This document shows, piece by piece, positions 15,731 through 23,579 of a stretch of 40,871 nt of DNA. The stretch spans positions 1-40,871 of the forward strand of contig SFPN01000016.1 in NCBI GenBank assembly GCA_004551945.1, read 5' to 3'. The notes under the pieces are model-generated. The model had not been told where the DNA came from and did no database searches. It saw only the letters and a program-made list of their open reading frames with translations. This DNA is from Clostridiales bacterium (GTDB taxonomy: Bacteria; Bacillota; Clostridia; Oscillospirales; Oscillospiraceae). The translations under genes and the position numbers were made by a program. Position 1 is the first letter of the stretch. Each line of letters opens with the position of its first letter.

Positions 15731-16924
15731 TCATGCGTCGGCCAGGAACTTTTCCAGACGGTCCAGGCCTTCCTTAATGTTTTCCATGGAGACGGCGAAG
15801 GACCAGCGCACATAGTTGGGTGCGCCGAAGCCGGAGCCGGGGACCACTGCCACCAGGCCCTTTTCCAGGAACAGCTTGGCAAAATCGTCGCCATCCTTGA
15901 TCTCCACGCCGTAGAGGGTCTTGCCCACCAGCGCTTCCACATTGATCATCATGTAGAAGGTGGCTTCCGAACGGACCGCGTGGATACCGGGGATGGTGTT
16001 GGCCCGCTCGTAGAGATAGTCACGGCGCTTCTCAAACTCCTGCCGCATCACTTCCACGGTGTCCTGGGGGCCCGTGAAGGCCTCCACGGCGGCGATCTGG
16101 GAGATGGGGTTGGTGCCGGACATGCAGTGGCTCAGGTAGTTGCTGATGACCTTGATGATGTTCTTGGGGCCGGCGGCGTAGCCGATGCGCCAGCCGGTCA
16201 TGGCATAGCTCTTGGCCACGCCGTTAATGAGGATGGTGCGGGCCTTGACCTCCTCCCCCAGGGTGGCAAAGCAGGTGTGCTTCTTGCCGTCAAAGATCAG
16301 CTTATCATAGATCTCGTCGGAGATCACGTACAGGTCCTCTTCCACGCAGACCTGGGCAATGGCCTGTAAGGTCTCTTTGTCATACATCATGCCGGTGGGG
16401 TTGCCGGGGTTATTCAGGATCAGGGCCTTGGTCTTGGGGGTGACGGCGGCCTTCAGCTGGGCGGCGGTCATCTTCAGGCCGGTCTCCTCGGTGGTATTCA
16501 CAATGACGGGCACGCCGCCCACCATCTTGATGATCTCGTAGTAGCTCACCCAGTAGGGAGCGGGCAGAATGACCTCGTCTCCGGGGTTCACCAGGGTTTT
16601 GAGGGTCACATAGACCATGTGCTTGGCGCCGCCGGTGACGGCGATCTCATCCAGGCCGTACTCCACACCCCAGTCTTCCTTCAGCCGGTAGGCCACGGCG
16701 TTGCGCACGTCCACGGTGCCGGCGGCAGGAGTGTACCGGGTCTGATTATTTTCAATGGCACGGATGCCCGCCTGCTTAATGTGCTCGGGGGTGTCAAAGT
16801 CGGGTTCCCCGGCGCCAAAACCAATCACGTCGATGCCAGCCGCCCGCATGCTCTTGGCTTTGCTGTCAATCTCCACCGTGGTGGATGCGCGGACAGACTG
16901 GGCGAGTGCAGATAATTCTTTCAT
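15731..16924 (-). CDS. PLP-dependent class I aminotransferase (aspartate aminotransferase type)
   Basis: Protein of 397 residues, fold type I, subgroup I-gamma. It has the N-terminal SVRASTTVEIDSKAKSMRAAG region, FGAGEPDFDTPEHIK, NNPGNPTGMMYDKE, DEIYDKLIFDG and the PLP-lysine motif NGVAKSYAMTGWRIGY, all typical of Bacillus AspB-type aspartate transaminases. The likely reaction is aspartate + 2-oxoglutarate to oxaloacetate + glutamate, but relatives act on other amino acids, so I give no symbol. AGGAGG precedes the ATG, and a good promoter lies about 45 bp upstream. purB follows on the same strand and uses aspartate, so the pairing makes metabolic sense. Confidence 0.92.
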   Translation of the reverse strand: MKELSALAQSVRASTTVEIDSKAKSMRAAGIDVIGFGAGEPDFDTPEHIKQAGIRAIENNQTRYTPAAGTVDVRNAVAYRLKEDWGVEYGLDEIAVTGGAKHMVYVTLKTLVNPGDEVILPAPYWVSYYEIIKMVGGVPVIVNTTEETGLKMTAAQLKAAVTPKTKALILNNPGNPTGMMYDKETLQAIAQVCVEEDLYVISDEIYDKLIFDGKKHTCFATLGEEVKARTILINGVAKSYAMTGWRIGYAAGPKNIIKVISNYLSHCMSGTNPISQIAAVEAFTGPQDTVEVMRQEFEKRRDYLYERANTIPGIHAVRSEATFYMMINVEALVGKTLYGVEIKDGDDFAKLFLEKGLVAVVPGSGFGAPNYVRWSFAVSMENIKEGLDRLEKFLADA

Positions 16925-16967
16925 GACTACAGGCCTCCTATATCAATCTTTTCTTTCCTGGTGAAAC

Positions 16968-16996
16968 ATTATAGTGACAAACTTGCATATTTGCAA
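16968..16996 (-). promoter_or_regulatory. Promoter of the aminotransferase gene
   Basis: On the minus strand TTGCAA (16991-16996), 17-bp spacer, perfect TATAAT (complement of 16968-16973). TTGCA and TGCAA form an inverted repeat at 16983-16996 that covers the -35 and could be an operator. Confidence 0.7.
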
Positions 16997-17048
16997 TAGT
17001 ATAAGCCAAAAAAATATTTTTTCTGAACTTTTTTTCTTGCGCACTTTC

Positions 17049-17085
17049 AAAAAACAAGCGCCTCGGGAGGGTTCCCGGGCGCTTT
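17049..17085 (-). terminator. Terminator downstream of coaX
   Basis: AAGCGCCTCGGG (17056-17067) pairs, with one bulge, with CCCGGGCGCTT (17074-17084). The A-run at 17049-17054 becomes the U-tract on the minus strand. Confidence 0.8.
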
Positions 17086-17093
17086 GGAGGCGA

Positions 17094-17882
17094 TCAGTCG
17101 TTTCTTTTCCGCCGGCGGTCCTGATTTTTCTGGTAGAGATAGTACAGGCCGTCGATGATGAGGTTCTCGTCAAAAATAATATCCCGCTTGCAGTGCTTCA
17201 GGATGGGACCGGCGTTTCCCCCGGTCATGACCACGGTGGCAGCAGGCCCGGCAGCCTCCTCCATCCGCTGGATCAGGCTGTCGATCATGCCGGCGTTGCC
17301 GTACACCACCCCGGCCCGCATGGCGTCGATGGTGCTGCGGCCCATGATGGAGGCGGGGGCCTCAATGGAGATGTGGGGCAGCTCCGCCGCCCGGCCGGAC
17401 AGCGCCTCCAGAGCGATCCGCACCCCGGGGGCGATGACGCAGCCCTCGTAGGTGTTCTTCCCCAGGTAGGACAGGGTGGTGGCGGTGCCCATGTCGATGA
17501 CGATGATGGGCGCCGGGTATTTCTGTAAGGCAGCCACGGAGTAGGCCACAATGTCGGAGCCCAGCTGGTTGTGGATTTCTGCCAGGATATTCATGCCGGT
17601 TTTGACCCCCGGTCCCATCAGCATGGGGCGGACCCCGCAGAGCTGACGGATGGCGTCCGCCATGGCGGAGGTCATGGGCGGCACCACGCTGGAGATCACC
17701 GCGCCGGTCACCGAACGCACGTCCGACTGCTTCAGGCGAAACATGTCCAACACGTCGATGGCAATCTGGTCCGGGGTCTTGTTCTTGTCGGTTTTGATGG
17801 ACCCCCGGAACAGAAGCTCTCCCTCCGGGGTAAACAGCCCCATGGTGATGGTGGTGTTTCCAATGTCCACAGTAAAAATCAT
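17094..17882 (-). CDS. coaX: Type III pantothenate kinase
   Basis: Cytosolic enzyme of 262 residues phosphorylating pantothenate in the first step of coenzyme A synthesis. It belongs to the ASKHA fold: the phosphate-1 motif DIGNTTITMGLF is at the N terminus, VIDMGTATTLSYL is phosphate-2, and PGVRIALEALSGRAAELP plus TGGNAG are typical CoaX segments. AGGGGGTG precedes the ATG. It has its own terminator and a candidate promoter just downstream of the hairpin-rich element that separates it from spoIVA. CoaX enzymes are insensitive to CoA feedback, which is family knowledge, not seen here. Confidence 0.95.
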   Translation of the reverse strand: MIFTVDIGNTTITMGLFTPEGELLFRGSIKTDKNKTPDQIAIDVLDMFRLKQSDVRSVTGAVISSVVPPMTSAMADAIRQLCGVRPMLMGPGVKTGMNILAEIHNQLGSDIVAYSVAALQKYPAPIIVIDMGTATTLSYLGKNTYEGCVIAPGVRIALEALSGRAAELPHISIEAPASIMGRSTIDAMRAGVVYGNAGMIDSLIQRMEEAAGPAATVVMTGGNAGPILKHCKRDIIFDENLIIDGLYYLYQKNQDRRRKRND

Positions 17883-17926
17883 TCCCGCACCCCCTGTTTT
17901 CTATCATGTCACAGCATTTCTTTTTT

Positions 17927-17955
17927 ATTATAATACATAATGAACAAAGCCGCAA
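17927..17955 (-). promoter_or_regulatory. Candidate coaX promoter
   Basis: On the minus strand perfect TATAAT (complement of 17927-17932), 17-bp spacer, weak -35 TTGCGG (complement of 17950-17955). The -35 falls within the first hairpin of the repeat element, so the element may influence or supply the promoter. Confidence 0.45.
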
Positions 17956-18189
17956 GCCTTGAAAGCCAAGGCTTTCAAGGTTTATGGCTTTGTTCAAGTG
18001 CAAGGTTTTTGGACTAAATCGTCCAAACCCTTGCACCTTTCACTGGAGCGCCGCGGCGCTCCAGTGAAAATACGTATTGCAATAATGTCTGGATTCCATA
18101 AAAACAGCTCAAAGAAGCCGTTTTTATGGAATTGCGCGGCCACTGCCGCGCGAATAAACCGCAAAGCGGTTTGTTCAGTAGACATTATT
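17941..18189. repeat. Hairpin-rich, MITE-like non-coding element
   Basis: This 250-bp stretch has no credible gene but is almost entirely self-complementary. Hairpin A: TGAACAAAGCC (17941-17951) with 17986-17996, enclosing a second perfect stem CCTTGAAAGCC (17957-17967) with 17970-17980. Hairpin B: GTGCAAGG (17998-18005) with 18029-18036 and TTTGGAC (18008-18014) with 18021-18027. Hairpin C: a 32-nt perfect palindrome with 15-nt arms (18038-18069). Module D: AATAATGTCT (18081-18090) pairs with AGACATTATT (18180-18189) and encloses three hairpins: 13 bp (18093-18105/18120-18132), 7 bp GCGCGGC (18134-18140/18145-18151) and 7 bp AAACCGC (18156-18162/18166-18172). The outer sequence TGAACAAAgCCGC reappears inverted, minus one base, at 18159-18177. 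No transposase is present. A dispersed MITE or a structured RNA are both possible. The remaining bases to 18244 hold nothing clear. Confidence 0.75.
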
Positions 18190-18244
18190 ATAGGATGGCA
18201 ATGGGAAAAAATCAATTCTTTCTTTTAAGGGAGCAGTGGGCTCC

Positions 18245-19717
18245 TCACAAAATAATGCAGATGAGCCCGCCGGAGCCTTCGTTGAGGATTTTCTCCAGGG
18301 TCTGCTGCATCTTCTGCCGGGCATCCTCGGGCATGTGCTTGAGCTTGGCGCTCAAATCCTCGCTGATGAGCTCGTGGAAGGACCGGCCGAAGATGTTGGA
18401 CTGCCAGATTTTCTCCGGCTCCCCTTCAAACTCCTGCAGCAGGAAATGCAGCATATCCTCCGACTGCTTCTCGCTGCCCACAATAGGGCTGACCTCCGCC
18501 TGAATGTCCGCCCGGATCATGTGGATGCTGGGGGCCTTGGCCCGGAGGCGGACTCCGTACCGGCCGCCCTGGCGGATGATCTCCGGCTCCTCCAGCTCCA
18601 GCTCCGAGGCGTCGGGGATGACGATGCCGTACCCTGTGGCCTGGACCTCCTCCATAGCGGCGGCCACCTTCTCGTACTGGGCCTTCAGGGTGCCCAGGCC
18701 CCCCAGCAGCTTCATAAGCTCCCCGTCGTCCCGGATGGGGAAGCCCGTCTGCTCCGACAGAGTCTCGTAGAACAGGCTCCGGGGCAGCTCCAGCCGGGCG
18801 GCGCACTGGCCGCTGCCCAGCTGCATGGCGGTAACCGCCGCCGAAGTCAGCCGGGGACACTGGCTGATCTGCTCCACCACCGGACGGACGTCCCGGATGC
18901 GGCGCAGGCCGCCCATGGCACCCCGGATGGCCTCGTAGACCTCTTCTTTGATAGGGTGGCCCGGGGCCAGGGCGTCCACCCAGCCGGGCAGGAAGAGCTG
19001 AAGCTCTCCCAGAGGAAACTCGTAGAGTACAGACTGGATGATCTCCGTCACCGCCCGCTGGCCCAGCTCCAGGCAGCTCACTGACAGGCAGGTGACGTCA
19101 TACTTCTCCGCCAGCTCTGCCCGCAGGGCCTGGGCCTTGTCGGAGTCCGGCCGGGCGGAGTTGAGCAGGATAAGAAAGGGCTTGCCCAGCTCCTTGAGCT
19201 CGCCCACCACCCGCTCCTCCGCCTCCACATAGGCCTCCCGGGGGATGTCCGTTATGGTGCCGTCGGTGGTCACCACGATGCCGATGGTGGAGTGCTCGGC
19301 AATCACCTTCCGGGTGCCGATCTCCGCCGCCTCCGCCATGGGGATCTCCTCCGGGAACCAGGGGGTGTGGACCATCCGGGGCAGGTCGTCCTCCAGCTGG
19401 CCCACCGCCCCGGGGATCAGGTAGCCCACGCAGTCAATGAGCCGCACGGAAAAGGCCCCGCCCCCCTCCATGGCCACCTCCACTGCCTCCTCCGGGACAA
19501 ACTTGGGTTCGGCGGTCATCACCGTCCGGCCGGAGCCGCTCTGGGGCAGCTCATCCCTGGCCCGCTCCCGGCGGTAAGGGTCGGCAATGTTGGGGATGAC
19601 CATGGTCTCCATAAAGCGCTTAATAAAAGTGGACTTTCCCGTGCGGGCCGGTCCCACCACGCCGATGTAGATGTCCCCCGCCGTGCGGGTGGCAATGTCC
19701 TGGTAAATGTGATTCAT
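18245..19717 (-). CDS. spoIVA: Stage IV sporulation protein A (spore coat morphogenetic ATPase)
   Basis: Protein of 490 residues, almost the length of B. subtilis SpoIVA (492). It forms the basement layer of the spore coat on the forespore surface, polymerising on ATP hydrolysis. The N-terminal P-loop GPARTGKST is at about residues 22-30, followed by IDCVGYLIPGA and VTTDGTITDIPR of the TRAFAC-like ATPase domain. The extreme C terminus GLICIIL matches the conserved membrane-anchoring end of the family. GGAGGAG precedes the ATG at 19717; the frame upstream to 19882 is not used. The gene implies that the organism can sporulate. Expression is expected from sigma-E in the mother cell. Confidence 0.97.
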   Translation of the reverse strand: MNHIYQDIATRTAGDIYIGVVGPARTGKSTFIKRFMETMVIPNIADPYRRERARDELPQSGSGRTVMTAEPKFVPEEAVEVAMEGGGAFSVRLIDCVGYLIPGAVGQLEDDLPRMVHTPWFPEEIPMAEAAEIGTRKVIAEHSTIGIVVTTDGTITDIPREAYVEAEERVVGELKELGKPFLILLNSARPDSDKAQALRAELAEKYDVTCLSVSCLELGQRAVTEIIQSVLYEFPLGELQLFLPGWVDALAPGHPIKEEVYEAIRGAMGGLRRIRDVRPVVEQISQCPRLTSAAVTAMQLGSGQCAARLELPRSLFYETLSEQTGFPIRDDGELMKLLGGLGTLKAQYEKVAAAMEEVQATGYGIVIPDASELELEEPEIIRQGGRYGVRLRAKAPSIHMIRADIQAEVSPIVGSEKQSEDMLHFLLQEFEGEPEKIWQSNIFGRSFHELISEDLSAKLKHMPEDARQKMQQTLEKILNEGSGGLICIIL

Positions 19718-19752
19718 AAGGATTCTCCTCCGTTGGTCTTTCTGGTTACTGC

Positions 19753-19761
19753 ATGTGTATG
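19753..19761 (-). promoter_or_regulatory. Candidate sigma-E -10 of spoIVA
   Basis: On the minus strand CATACACAT (complement of 19753-19761) resembles the sigma-E -10 consensus CATACAHT and lies about 36 bp before the spoIVA start. No convincing sigma-E -35 is seen, so this stays tentative. Confidence 0.35.
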
Positions 19762-19888
19762 CGCCCCGGCCCCCGGACAGACCAAAACTTTCCCTTGAAA
19801 AGAAGCCGAAAACCCCTCGACTTTTTCCCCTCTTTTTTGGGCAATCAAATGAATTTTCGGTTTTTTTACATAATTTTAACAAAAACCA

Positions 19889-19916
19889 TAGACAAATTTT
19901 ACCTTTCTTGTATAGT
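19889..19916 (+). promoter_or_regulatory. Promoter of the Na/Pi cotransporter gene
   Basis: TAGACA (19889-19894), 16-bp spacer, TATAGT (19911-19916); each hexamer matches five of six consensus bases. It lies in an AT-rich stretch about 50 bp before the gene. Confidence 0.5.
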
Positions 19917-19965
19917 TAGATGTAAGGAAGAAAAGAAAACCGCATCCAACAAGCACAAAAGGAGC

Positions 19966-21744
19966 GTGAGCGAAACGGGTATCTCAAACGTCATTGCACT
20001 GCTCAGCGGCGTTGCCCTTTTCCTCTTCGGCATGTCCCTCATGGGGGACGGACTGAAGAAAGTGGCGGGCAACAAGCTGGAGCTGGTGCTCTATAAGCTC
20101 TCCGGCAGCCCCCTCAAGGGCGTCCTGCTGGGCACCGCCGTCACTGCCATCATCCAGTCCTCCTCGGCTACCTCTGTCATGGTGGTGGGCTTTGTCAACT
20201 CCGGCATGATGAAGGTCAAGCAGGCCATCGGCATTATCATGGGCGCCATCCTGGGCACCAGTGTCACCGGCTGGATCATCTGCCTGTCCTATGTGGAGGG
20301 GGGGAGAAGCAGCGGCTGGATCTCTCTGCTGTCCACCTCCACCCTCACCGGCGTGGTGGCCGTCATCGGCATCATCCTGCGGATGTTCTCCAAAAAGCAG
20401 GTGAAAAACCACATCGGCGACATTCTCATGGGCTTCGCCGTCCTGATGTTCGGCATGCAGGCCATGAGCTCCGCCGTCTCCCCCCTGCGGGAGAGCGAAT
20501 TTTTCCTGGATCTGCTGACCACCTTCTCCAACCCGGCTCTGGGCATTCTGGTGGGTCTGCTCTTCACCTGCGTGCTGCAGAGCGCCTCCGCCGCCGTGGG
20601 TATTCTTCAGGCCCTGGCTGCCACGGGGGTCATTACCTTCTCCGTTGCCTTCCCTCTCATCATGGGTATCGCCGTGGGCGCCGCTATGCCGGTGCTTCTG
20701 TCCTCTCTGGGGGCCAACGTAAACGGCAAGCGCACCGCCTTCGTTTATCTGCTCATCGACGCCTTGGGCGCGGTGATCTGGGGCGTCATCTTCTACGGGG
20801 TAAACGCTTTCGTCCACTTCCCCTTTATGGACACCCCCATGAACACCGTGGCCATCGCTTTCCTGAACACCCTCTTCCGTCTGGCCACCGTGGTGATCCT
20901 CACCCCCTTCATCGGGGTCATCGAAAAACAGGTCTGCCGCCTGTTCAAGGACTCCGAGGAGAGCGGCCGGGAGCAGGAGGACTTCGCCCGGCTGGAATCC
21001 CTCTTCGTGGAGCACCCTGCCCTGGCCATTGAGCAGAGCCGCCAGGCCCTGAACAACATGGCTCTGGAGGCCAAGGCCAACCTGGAGGACGCCTTCTACC
21101 TGATCGGCAGCTACAGCGAGAAAGCCTTCACCTTCGTGGCCCAGCGGGAAGACGTGGTGGACCGGTACGAGGACAAGCTGGGCAGCTACCTCATTAAAAT
21201 CACCGGCAAGGAGCTCAGCGCCCAGCAGAACAAGGACGTGACCAAGTTCCTGCACACCATCGGGGACGTGGAGCGAATCTCCGACCACGCCATGAACATC
21301 GCCGAGTGCGCCAAGGAGATCCACGAAAAGAACATCGTGTTCTCCGAAGCCGCCCAGAAGGAGCTGGAGGTCATGTTCCATGCGGTGAACGAAATCGCCC
21401 ACAACGCCATCACCGCCTTTACCACCGAGAACCTGGACCTGGCCTACCGGATCGAGCCCCTGGAAGAGCTCATCGACAGCCTGTGTGACGAGCTGAAGCT
21501 CCGCCACGTGGAACGGCTGCAGAGGGGCATCTGCAAGCTGGACCAGGGCTTCGTGTTCAACGACCTGCTCACCAACTACGAGCGGGTGGCCGACCACTGC
21601 TCCAACATCGCCGTGGCCATGATCGAGCTGGAGTCCGACTCCTTCGACACCCACGAGTACATCACCAGCCTGCGGGAAATGCGCACCCACAGCTTCGACC
21701 TGTACTACGAGGAGTACAGCAAGAAGTTCGCGCTGCCTGAATAA
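19966..21744 (+). CDS. Na/Pi cotransporter family protein with C-terminal PhoU-like domain
   Basis: Protein of about 592 residues. The first 320 residues are membrane-embedded with the inverted repeat of the SLC34/NptA family: QSSSATS at about 64-70 and the second copy LQSASAAVGIL. After roughly residue 330 the protein is soluble, helical and acidic with a PhoU-like pattern (FLHTIGDVERISDHAMNIAECAKEI). It is expected to import phosphate with sodium, perhaps sensed through the PhoU part. The start is uncertain: GTG at 19966 is in frame, but AAAAGGAG ends only one base before it, and no better start exists upstream. A strong terminator follows. Divergent from spoIVA. Confidence 0.9.
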   Translation: MSETGISNVIALLSGVALFLFGMSLMGDGLKKVAGNKLELVLYKLSGSPLKGVLLGTAVTAIIQSSSATSVMVVGFVNSGMMKVKQAIGIIMGAILGTSVTGWIICLSYVEGGRSSGWISLLSTSTLTGVVAVIGIILRMFSKKQVKNHIGDILMGFAVLMFGMQAMSSAVSPLRESEFFLDLLTTFSNPALGILVGLLFTCVLQSASAAVGILQALAATGVITFSVAFPLIMGIAVGAAMPVLLSSLGANVNGKRTAFVYLLIDALGAVIWGVIFYGVNAFVHFPFMDTPMNTVAIAFLNTLFRLATVVILTPFIGVIEKQVCRLFKDSEESGREQEDFARLESLFVEHPALAIEQSRQALNNMALEAKANLEDAFYLIGSYSEKAFTFVAQREDVVDRYEDKLGSYLIKITGKELSAQQNKDVTKFLHTIGDVERISDHAMNIAECAKEIHEKNIVFSEAAQKELEVMFHAVNEIAHNAITAFTTENLDLAYRIEPLEELIDSLCDELKLRHVERLQRGICKLDQGFVFNDLLTNYERVADHCSNIAVAMIELESDSFDTHEYITSLREMRTHSFDLYYEEYSKKFALPE

Positions 21745-21757
21745 CCATCTGCACAGC

Positions 21758-21788
21758 AAAGGACCGGCCCGAATGGCCGGTCCTTTTT
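21758..21788 (+). terminator. Terminator of the Na/Pi cotransporter gene
   Basis: GGACCGGCC (21761-21769) pairs with GGCCGGTCC (21775-21783), preceded by AAA and followed by five Ts. Confidence 0.9.
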
Positions 21789-21794
21789 CGTTGC

Positions 21795-21823
21795 TTTACT
21801 TCCCTAAAGAAACGTGGTACAAT
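21795..21823 (+). promoter_or_regulatory. Promoter of the LUD/hydrolase/reductase gene run
   Basis: TTTACT (21795-21800), 17-bp spacer, extended -10 TGG-TACAAT (21815-21823). It lies about 33 bp before the first gene of the run; no internal terminator is seen until 26507. Confidence 0.55.
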
Positions 21824-21855
21824 AGGCAAAACCTATCAAAAAAGGAGGTTCTCTT

Positions 21856-22455
21856 ATGAACCTGGAGAATTTACAGAAGAACTTAACGGCCAAGGGCTAC
21901 ACGGTCCGCGTCTTCGACACCGCGGCCCAGGCCGCGGAATATCTGGTGGAATCCATCCACGGCAAAACCGTGGGCATCGGCGGCAGCATGACCATCGACG
22001 CCATGGACGTGTACGACCGTCTGTCCCAGGACAACCAGGTCTTCTGGCACTGGAAAACCCCCGGTCCGGAGACCCTGGCCAAGGCTGCCCAGGCCCAGGT
22101 CTATCTCTCCAGCGTCAACGGTATCGCCGAGACCGGAGAGATCATCAACATCGACGGCACCGGCAACCGGGTGGCCGCCACCCTCAACGACCGGGAGAAG
22201 GTTGTCTTCATCACCGGCATCAACAAGGTGGCCGAGGACTTCCACCAGGCCCTCTGGCGTGCCCGGAACATCGCTGCTCCCCTGAACGCCCGCCGCCTGA
22301 ACCGCAAGACCCCCTGCGCCCTGAAGGAAGAGATGAAGTGCTACGACTGCAAGAGCCCCGAGCGCATCTGCAACGGCCTCACCGTCCTCTGGCGGAAGAT
22401 GGGCGGCGTGAAGGAGTGCGAAGTGGTGCTTATCCAGGAAGAGCTGGGCTACTGA
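21856..22455 (+). CDS. LUD-domain (LutC/YkgG-like) protein
   Basis: Protein of 199 residues with the LUD domain, annotated in databases as lactate utilization protein. Visible features: GKTVGIGGSMTIDAM near the N terminus, SVNGIAETGEIINIDGTGNRVAA, the substrate-like pocket region, and a four-cysteine segment near the C terminus (PCALKEEMKCYDCKSPERIC). No LutA or LutB gene is adjacent, so a role in L-lactate oxidation is not supported here. AAAGGAGG precedes the ATG. It is the first gene of a tightly packed run: the following GTG start begins two bases after its stop. Confidence 0.85.
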   Translation: MNLENLQKNLTAKGYTVRVFDTAAQAAEYLVESIHGKTVGIGGSMTIDAMDVYDRLSQDNQVFWHWKTPGPETLAKAAQAQVYLSSVNGIAETGEIINIDGTGNRVAATLNDREKVVFITGINKVAEDFHQALWRARNIAAPLNARRLNRKTPCALKEEMKCYDCKSPERICNGLTVLWRKMGGVKECEVVLIQEELGY

Positions 22456-22457
22456 CC

Positions 22458-23579
22458 GTGGCCCGGGCCAACTGCCTGGACTACCTGGACCGGCAGGGCA
22501 GCCTGTCCTTTGCCCAGGCCCCCTTCTGCGAGGTGGACAGCCTCATTCTGTCCCTGCTGGCCTACGGCCGGTTCGGGGGCATTCTGCCGGGGCCGGACGA
22601 TCCCCAAACCCTGCCCCTGGCCCAGGCGGTGAACCGGCTCACCGCCCGGCCGGGCTGGGACCGCACCGGGGCGGTGATGGCCCGGCAGATTCCTGCGCTG
22701 ATTCGTCGGGTGGCCCAATGCCCCCGGTTCGCCTCTCTCCCTCTGGGCGCTTTTCAGAGCGTGCTGAGCCAGGACACCCAGTTTGCCGCCCTCACCGTGT
22801 TTCTCCCGGACGGCACCCGGTACTTGGCCTTTCGGGGGACGGACGATACCCTCACCGGCTGGCAGGAGTGCTTCTGCCTGTCCTTTGCCGCCCCCATCCC
22901 CGGTCAAAAGCAAGCGGAGATCTATCTGTCCAAAGCTGTCCGAAGGCCGGGAAAGCTCCGGCTGGGGGGCCATTCCAAGGGGGGCAACCTGGCGGTGTGG
23001 GCCGCGCTTCACGCCCCGCCTCCCGTGCGCGCCCGGGTCCTTCGTGTGTACAGCCACGACGGCCCAGGCTTTTTCCAGGACCTTACCGGCGCCCCCGCCT
23101 ATCGGGCTCTGGCCGGGCGGATTTCCGTCCTGGTCCCCCAGGCCTCCCTGGTGGGGGCCCTGCTCTGCCAGGACCGCCGGCAGAAAACCATCCGCAGCTG
23201 GGGCAGCGGAATCGTCGCTCAGCATGACCCCTTCACCTGGGAGGTAACCGGCACCCATTTCCGCCGCCTGCCCCGCCGGTCCTATCTGGGCCGCCGCCGG
23301 GCGGCTATCCTCCACAGCTGGGTGGCTTCCCTGTCCCTGGAGGAGCGGGAGTCCTTCACCCGGATTCTCTTTCATCTGCTCTCCGCCGGCCAGGCCCGCA
23401 CCCTTTCCGGCCTGAAGCACGCCCTACCGGCCAGCACCCTGGCCGGTCTCCGGGCCTTTGCCCGCCTGGACAAGCCCGCCCAGCGGGAGCTGCTGGAGGG
23501 CCTTCGCCGCCTGCTGGTGAGCCTGGGTACCGGCGGCGCCTATCCCCACCCAAAGGAGTATTCCCATGAACGTAATTGA
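22458..23579 (+). CDS. Mbeg1-like (DUF2974) alpha/beta hydrolase
   Basis: Protein of about 373 residues. The N terminus (ANCLDYLDRQGSLSFAQAPFCEVDSLIL) is the characteristic opening of the DUF2974/Mbeg1-like family; FRGTDDTLTGWQECF and the nucleophile elbow GGHSKGGNLAVW are lipase-like, with the Ser as probable nucleophile. Substrate unknown; cytoplasmic, no signal peptide. The GTG at 22458 gives the family start and is two bases after the LUD stop, so translation is probably coupled; an AGGAAGAG lies further upstream inside the previous gene. The end overlaps the next gene by 14 bp. Its tie to the reductase genes is positional only. Confidence 0.82.
   Translation: MARANCLDYLDRQGSLSFAQAPFCEVDSLILSLLAYGRFGGILPGPDDPQTLPLAQAVNRLTARPGWDRTGAVMARQIPALIRRVAQCPRFASLPLGAFQSVLSQDTQFAALTVFLPDGTRYLAFRGTDDTLTGWQECFCLSFAAPIPGQKQAEIYLSKAVRRPGKLRLGGHSKGGNLAVWAALHAPPPVRARVLRVYSHDGPGFFQDLTGAPAYRALAGRISVLVPQASLVGALLCQDRRQKTIRSWGSGIVAQHDPFTWEVTGTHFRRLPRRSYLGRRRAAILHSWVASLSLEERESFTRILFHLLSAGQARTLSGLKHALPASTLAGLRAFARLDKPAQRELLEGLRRLLVSLGTGGAYPHPKEYSHERN

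Noticed and set aside
17094..18036. Extra frames over coaX and the hairpin element, including 17959-18228
   Set aside because: No ribosome binding site, no family resemblance, and the sequence is explained by palindromes.
17941..18189. CRISPR array
   Set aside because: The palindromes differ from each other in sequence and spacing; there is no repeated unit with unique spacers and no cas gene.
19984..21759. A 591-codon minus-strand frame opposite the Na/Pi cotransporter gene
   Set aside because: Product is composed mainly of Gly, His, Asp, Val and Gln repeats, typical of an antisense frame; the plus-strand protein has clear family motifs.
21856..22455. L-lactate utilization operon (LutABC)
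   Set aside because: Only a LUD protein is present; the iron-sulfur subunits LutA and LutB are missing.
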